Part shown: positions 12,986 to 13,882 of the stretch, in pieces
Numbering within the stretch: the first letter of the stretch is position 1
How the letters are laid out: the number at the start of each line of letters is the position of its first letter
Assembly (NCBI GenBank): GCA_020441735.1
Contig: JAGRLQ010000203.1
Coordinates: 1-13,882, forward strand
Direction of reading: 5' to 3'
Source of the DNA: Nitratireductor sp.
GTDB taxonomy: Bacteria; Pseudomonadota; Alphaproteobacteria; Rhizobiales; Rhizobiaceae
DNA length: 13,882 nucleotides
Program-made: the position numbers and the translations under genes
Notes under the pieces: generated by a model
What the model saw: the letters and a program-made list of their open reading frames with translations, nothing else
What the model was told of the DNA's origin: nothing
The model's database searches: none

Positions 12986-13532
12986 AATACCGCCTGATTT
13001 CAAGCGGGAAATGCTGTCGCTGTTGCCGAATTTGCGTGCGTTTGCAATCTCGCTTTGCGGCAGTCCCGATCGTGCCGACGATCTGGTACAGGACGCGATT
13101 CTCAAGGCGTGGGCTGCGCACGCATCCTTCGAGGCCGGCACGAATCTGAAGGCGTGGCTGTTCACCATCCTGCGCAATGAATTCTATAGCCAGATGCGCA
13201 AGAAAGGCCGCGAGATCCAGGACTCGGAGGGCTACTACACCGAGAACATGGCGGTTCACCCGAGCCAGTACGGCAAGCTTGATCTTCAGGATTTTTCGAA
13301 AGCACTGGCCGAACTGCCGGAAGACCAGCGCGAGGCGCTGCTGCTCGTCGGTGCTTCCGGTTTTGCCTATGAGGAGGCTGCGGAGATTTGCGGCTGCAAG
13401 GTTGGTACCATCAAAAGCCGTGTCAGCCGCGCCCGCACCCAGCTTCAGGCTCTGCTGGAAATCGAGGGCGAAGGCGACTTCGGTCCCGATGCGGAATCTG
13501 CGCCTGTTACCCTGCGCGCCTTTGCAAGCTAG
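12978..13532 (+). CDS. ecfG: General stress response ECF sigma factor EcfG
   Basis: This 184-residue extracytoplasmic-function sigma factor (EcfG group, also called SigT or RpoE in related taxa) directs RNA polymerase to GGAAC-N16-CGTT promoters. Region 2 lies at about 12-80 (RADDLVQDAILKAWAAH, then LKAWLFTILRNEFYSQMRK). A short linker follows, and region 4 spans about 105-160 with the helix-turn-helix GFAYEEAAEICGCKVGTIKSRVSRAR. The start ATG (12978) overlaps the nepR stop; longer in-frame upstream reading is out-of-frame nepR and rejected. It is controlled by NepR and PhyR encoded alongside. Four consensus target promoters and two near-consensus ones lie in this window, including its own. 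A possible weak terminator follows. Confidence 0.95.
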   Translation: MSEIPPDFKREMLSLLPNLRAFAISLCGSPDRADDLVQDAILKAWAAHASFEAGTNLKAWLFTILRNEFYSQMRKKGREIQDSEGYYTENMAVHPSQYGKLDLQDFSKALAELPEDQREALLLVGASGFAYEEAAEICGCKVGTIKSRVSRARTQLQALLEIEGEGDFGPDAESAPVTLRAFAS

Positions 13533-13541
13533 ATCGTTTCA

Positions 13542-13580
13542 CCCACCGTTGGTGGGAGACAACGATTAATCCGTTGATTT
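13542..13580 (+). terminator. Possible weak terminator region after ecfG
   Basis: CCCACC (13542-13547) and GGTGGG (13551-13556) form a 6-bp stem with a 3-nt loop. A second inverted repeat follows, CAACG (13560-13564) with CGTTG (13572-13576), leading into ATTTTGTTT. Neither alone is a canonical terminator. Confidence 0.4.
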
Positions 13581-13639
13581 TGTTTACGCATTCACGTTCT
13601 CCCAATCCTGTCAGAACCTGAATTGGCCCAGGGCGAAAC

Positions 13640-13765
13640 ATGAGTAAAAAGCTTAAATCCGTAAGCTGCCACGACTGTCCGATCCGAAAGCTGGAGACAT
13701 TCCGCAGCTTTGAGAAAACCGAACTTGATTTCATTTCCGGCTTCAAGACCGGTGAACTGAGCGCC
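13640..13765 (+). pseudogene. Crp/Fnr-type regulator, N-terminal 42 codons, then loses family match
   Basis: The reading frame starts at ATG 13640 and gives a normal beginning of a rhizobial Crp/Fnr-family regulator, with CHDCPIRKLETFRSF (10-24) and the segment ELDFISGFKTGELSA (28-42). In family members a cyclic-nucleotide-binding-type beta-barrel follows, typically a glycine-containing turn and a V-E-G motif. Here the frame stays open to the window edge but reads GQFGVQQVPAKQF and onward, which does not resemble the family. The last 75 bp encode TrpE on the opposite strand. The break lies close to 13765. Whether this is a natural truncation or an assembly or cloning junction cannot be decided from the window. 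The placement just after ecfG is normal in context. Confidence 0.6.
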
Positions 13766-13807
13766 GGCCAGTTCGGTGTCCAGCAGGTCCCTGCAAAGCA
13801 GTTTGCT

Positions 13808-13882
13808 AGTGCCGGAAATCGGGCAGGTCTCGACCCGCCTGCCCGTCACGCGGACATACATCTCCGGCGAGGCGCCGATCAG
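13808..13882 (-). pseudogene. trpE: Anthranilate synthase (TrpE) fragment, 25 codons, at window edge
   Basis: On the minus strand, one frame from 13882 to 13808 reads LIGASPEMYVRV followed by TGRRVETCPISGT. This matches the chorismate-binding core of rhizobial TrpE (component I of anthranilate synthase, first step of tryptophan synthesis), where the pattern GASPEMYVRV..RRVETCPISGT is characteristic. In intact TrpE the next residues are normally IKRG or similar. Here they are SKLLCRDLL, so the match stops at 13808. The rest of the gene would lie to the right of the window. It faces the Crp/Fnr fragment, with 42 bp of unassigned sequence between. It is either a displaced gene fragment or a chimeric join. 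Confidence 0.6.

Noticed and set aside
12680..13177. 165-codon minus-strand open frame opposite nepR-ecfG
   Set aside because: It is a shadow of two firmly identified genes and would overlap the phyR promoter.
13766..13807. Possible frameshift restoring the Crp/Fnr reading frame
   Set aside because: Reading the other plus-strand frames gives stops or sequence with no convincing match to the expected beta-barrel, and the TrpE match on the opposite strand explains the region beyond 13808 better.
1..13882. CRISPR arrays, insertion sequences, integrases or phage genes
   Set aside because: No regularly spaced direct repeats, transposase or integrase motifs, or terminal inverted repeats were seen anywhere in the window.

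Overview
The window looks like chromosomal DNA of an alphaproteobacterium, most likely of the order Hyphomicrobiales (Rhizobiales). The evidence is the PhyR/NepR/EcfG general stress response (GSR) module, HWE-family histidine kinases, a CpdR cell-cycle regulator beside an N-formylglutamate amidohydrolase, a HisN-type histidinol phosphatase, and moderately high GC. This placement rests on gene content and protein motifs read by eye, not on a database search.

Left part (1-6770). The 3' end of gltB and complete gltD (glutamate synthase) run rightward. They converge with, and overlap by 3 bp, a leftward four-gene operon bufA-bufB-bufC-bufD: a secreted Cys-containing DUF2282 peptide, an MNIO/DUF692 enzyme, a DUF2063 partner and a DoxX-like membrane protein. 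This is the layout of the copper-buffering bufferin RiPP systems. Next come leftward hisN and an N-formylglutamate amidohydrolase, then a 250-bp intergenic region carrying repeated GTAAAC motifs, then rightward cpdR.

Middle (6770-8342). A tRNA-Val(GAC) gene is followed by a leftward AI-2E-family transporter with a consensus EcfG promoter.

Right part (8343-13540) is a compact GSR island. It holds two HWE kinases (one CHASE/transmembrane, one PAS/soluble), a CsbD-like protein, a DUF1328 membrane peptide, phyR, and divergent nepR-ecfG. Sites matching GGAAC-N16-CGTT lie before the AI-2E gene, csbD, the DUF1328 gene and nepR. A one-mismatch version faces phyR. Another one-mismatch version sits just downstream of csbD, in front of a roughly 100-nt segment with a C-rich hairpin loop and a strong terminator. 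I propose this segment is a sigma-EcfG-dependent small RNA, and it is the most novel-looking element here. The logic fits the known pathway: HWE kinases feed phosphate to PhyR, PhyR~P titrates NepR, EcfG is released, and the local promoters fire.

Right edge (13640-13882). A rightward Crp/Fnr-type regulator starts normally but loses family resemblance after about 42 codons. The last 75 bp, read on the other strand, encode a clear anthranilate synthase (TrpE) motif. This looks like a rearrangement or chimeric junction.
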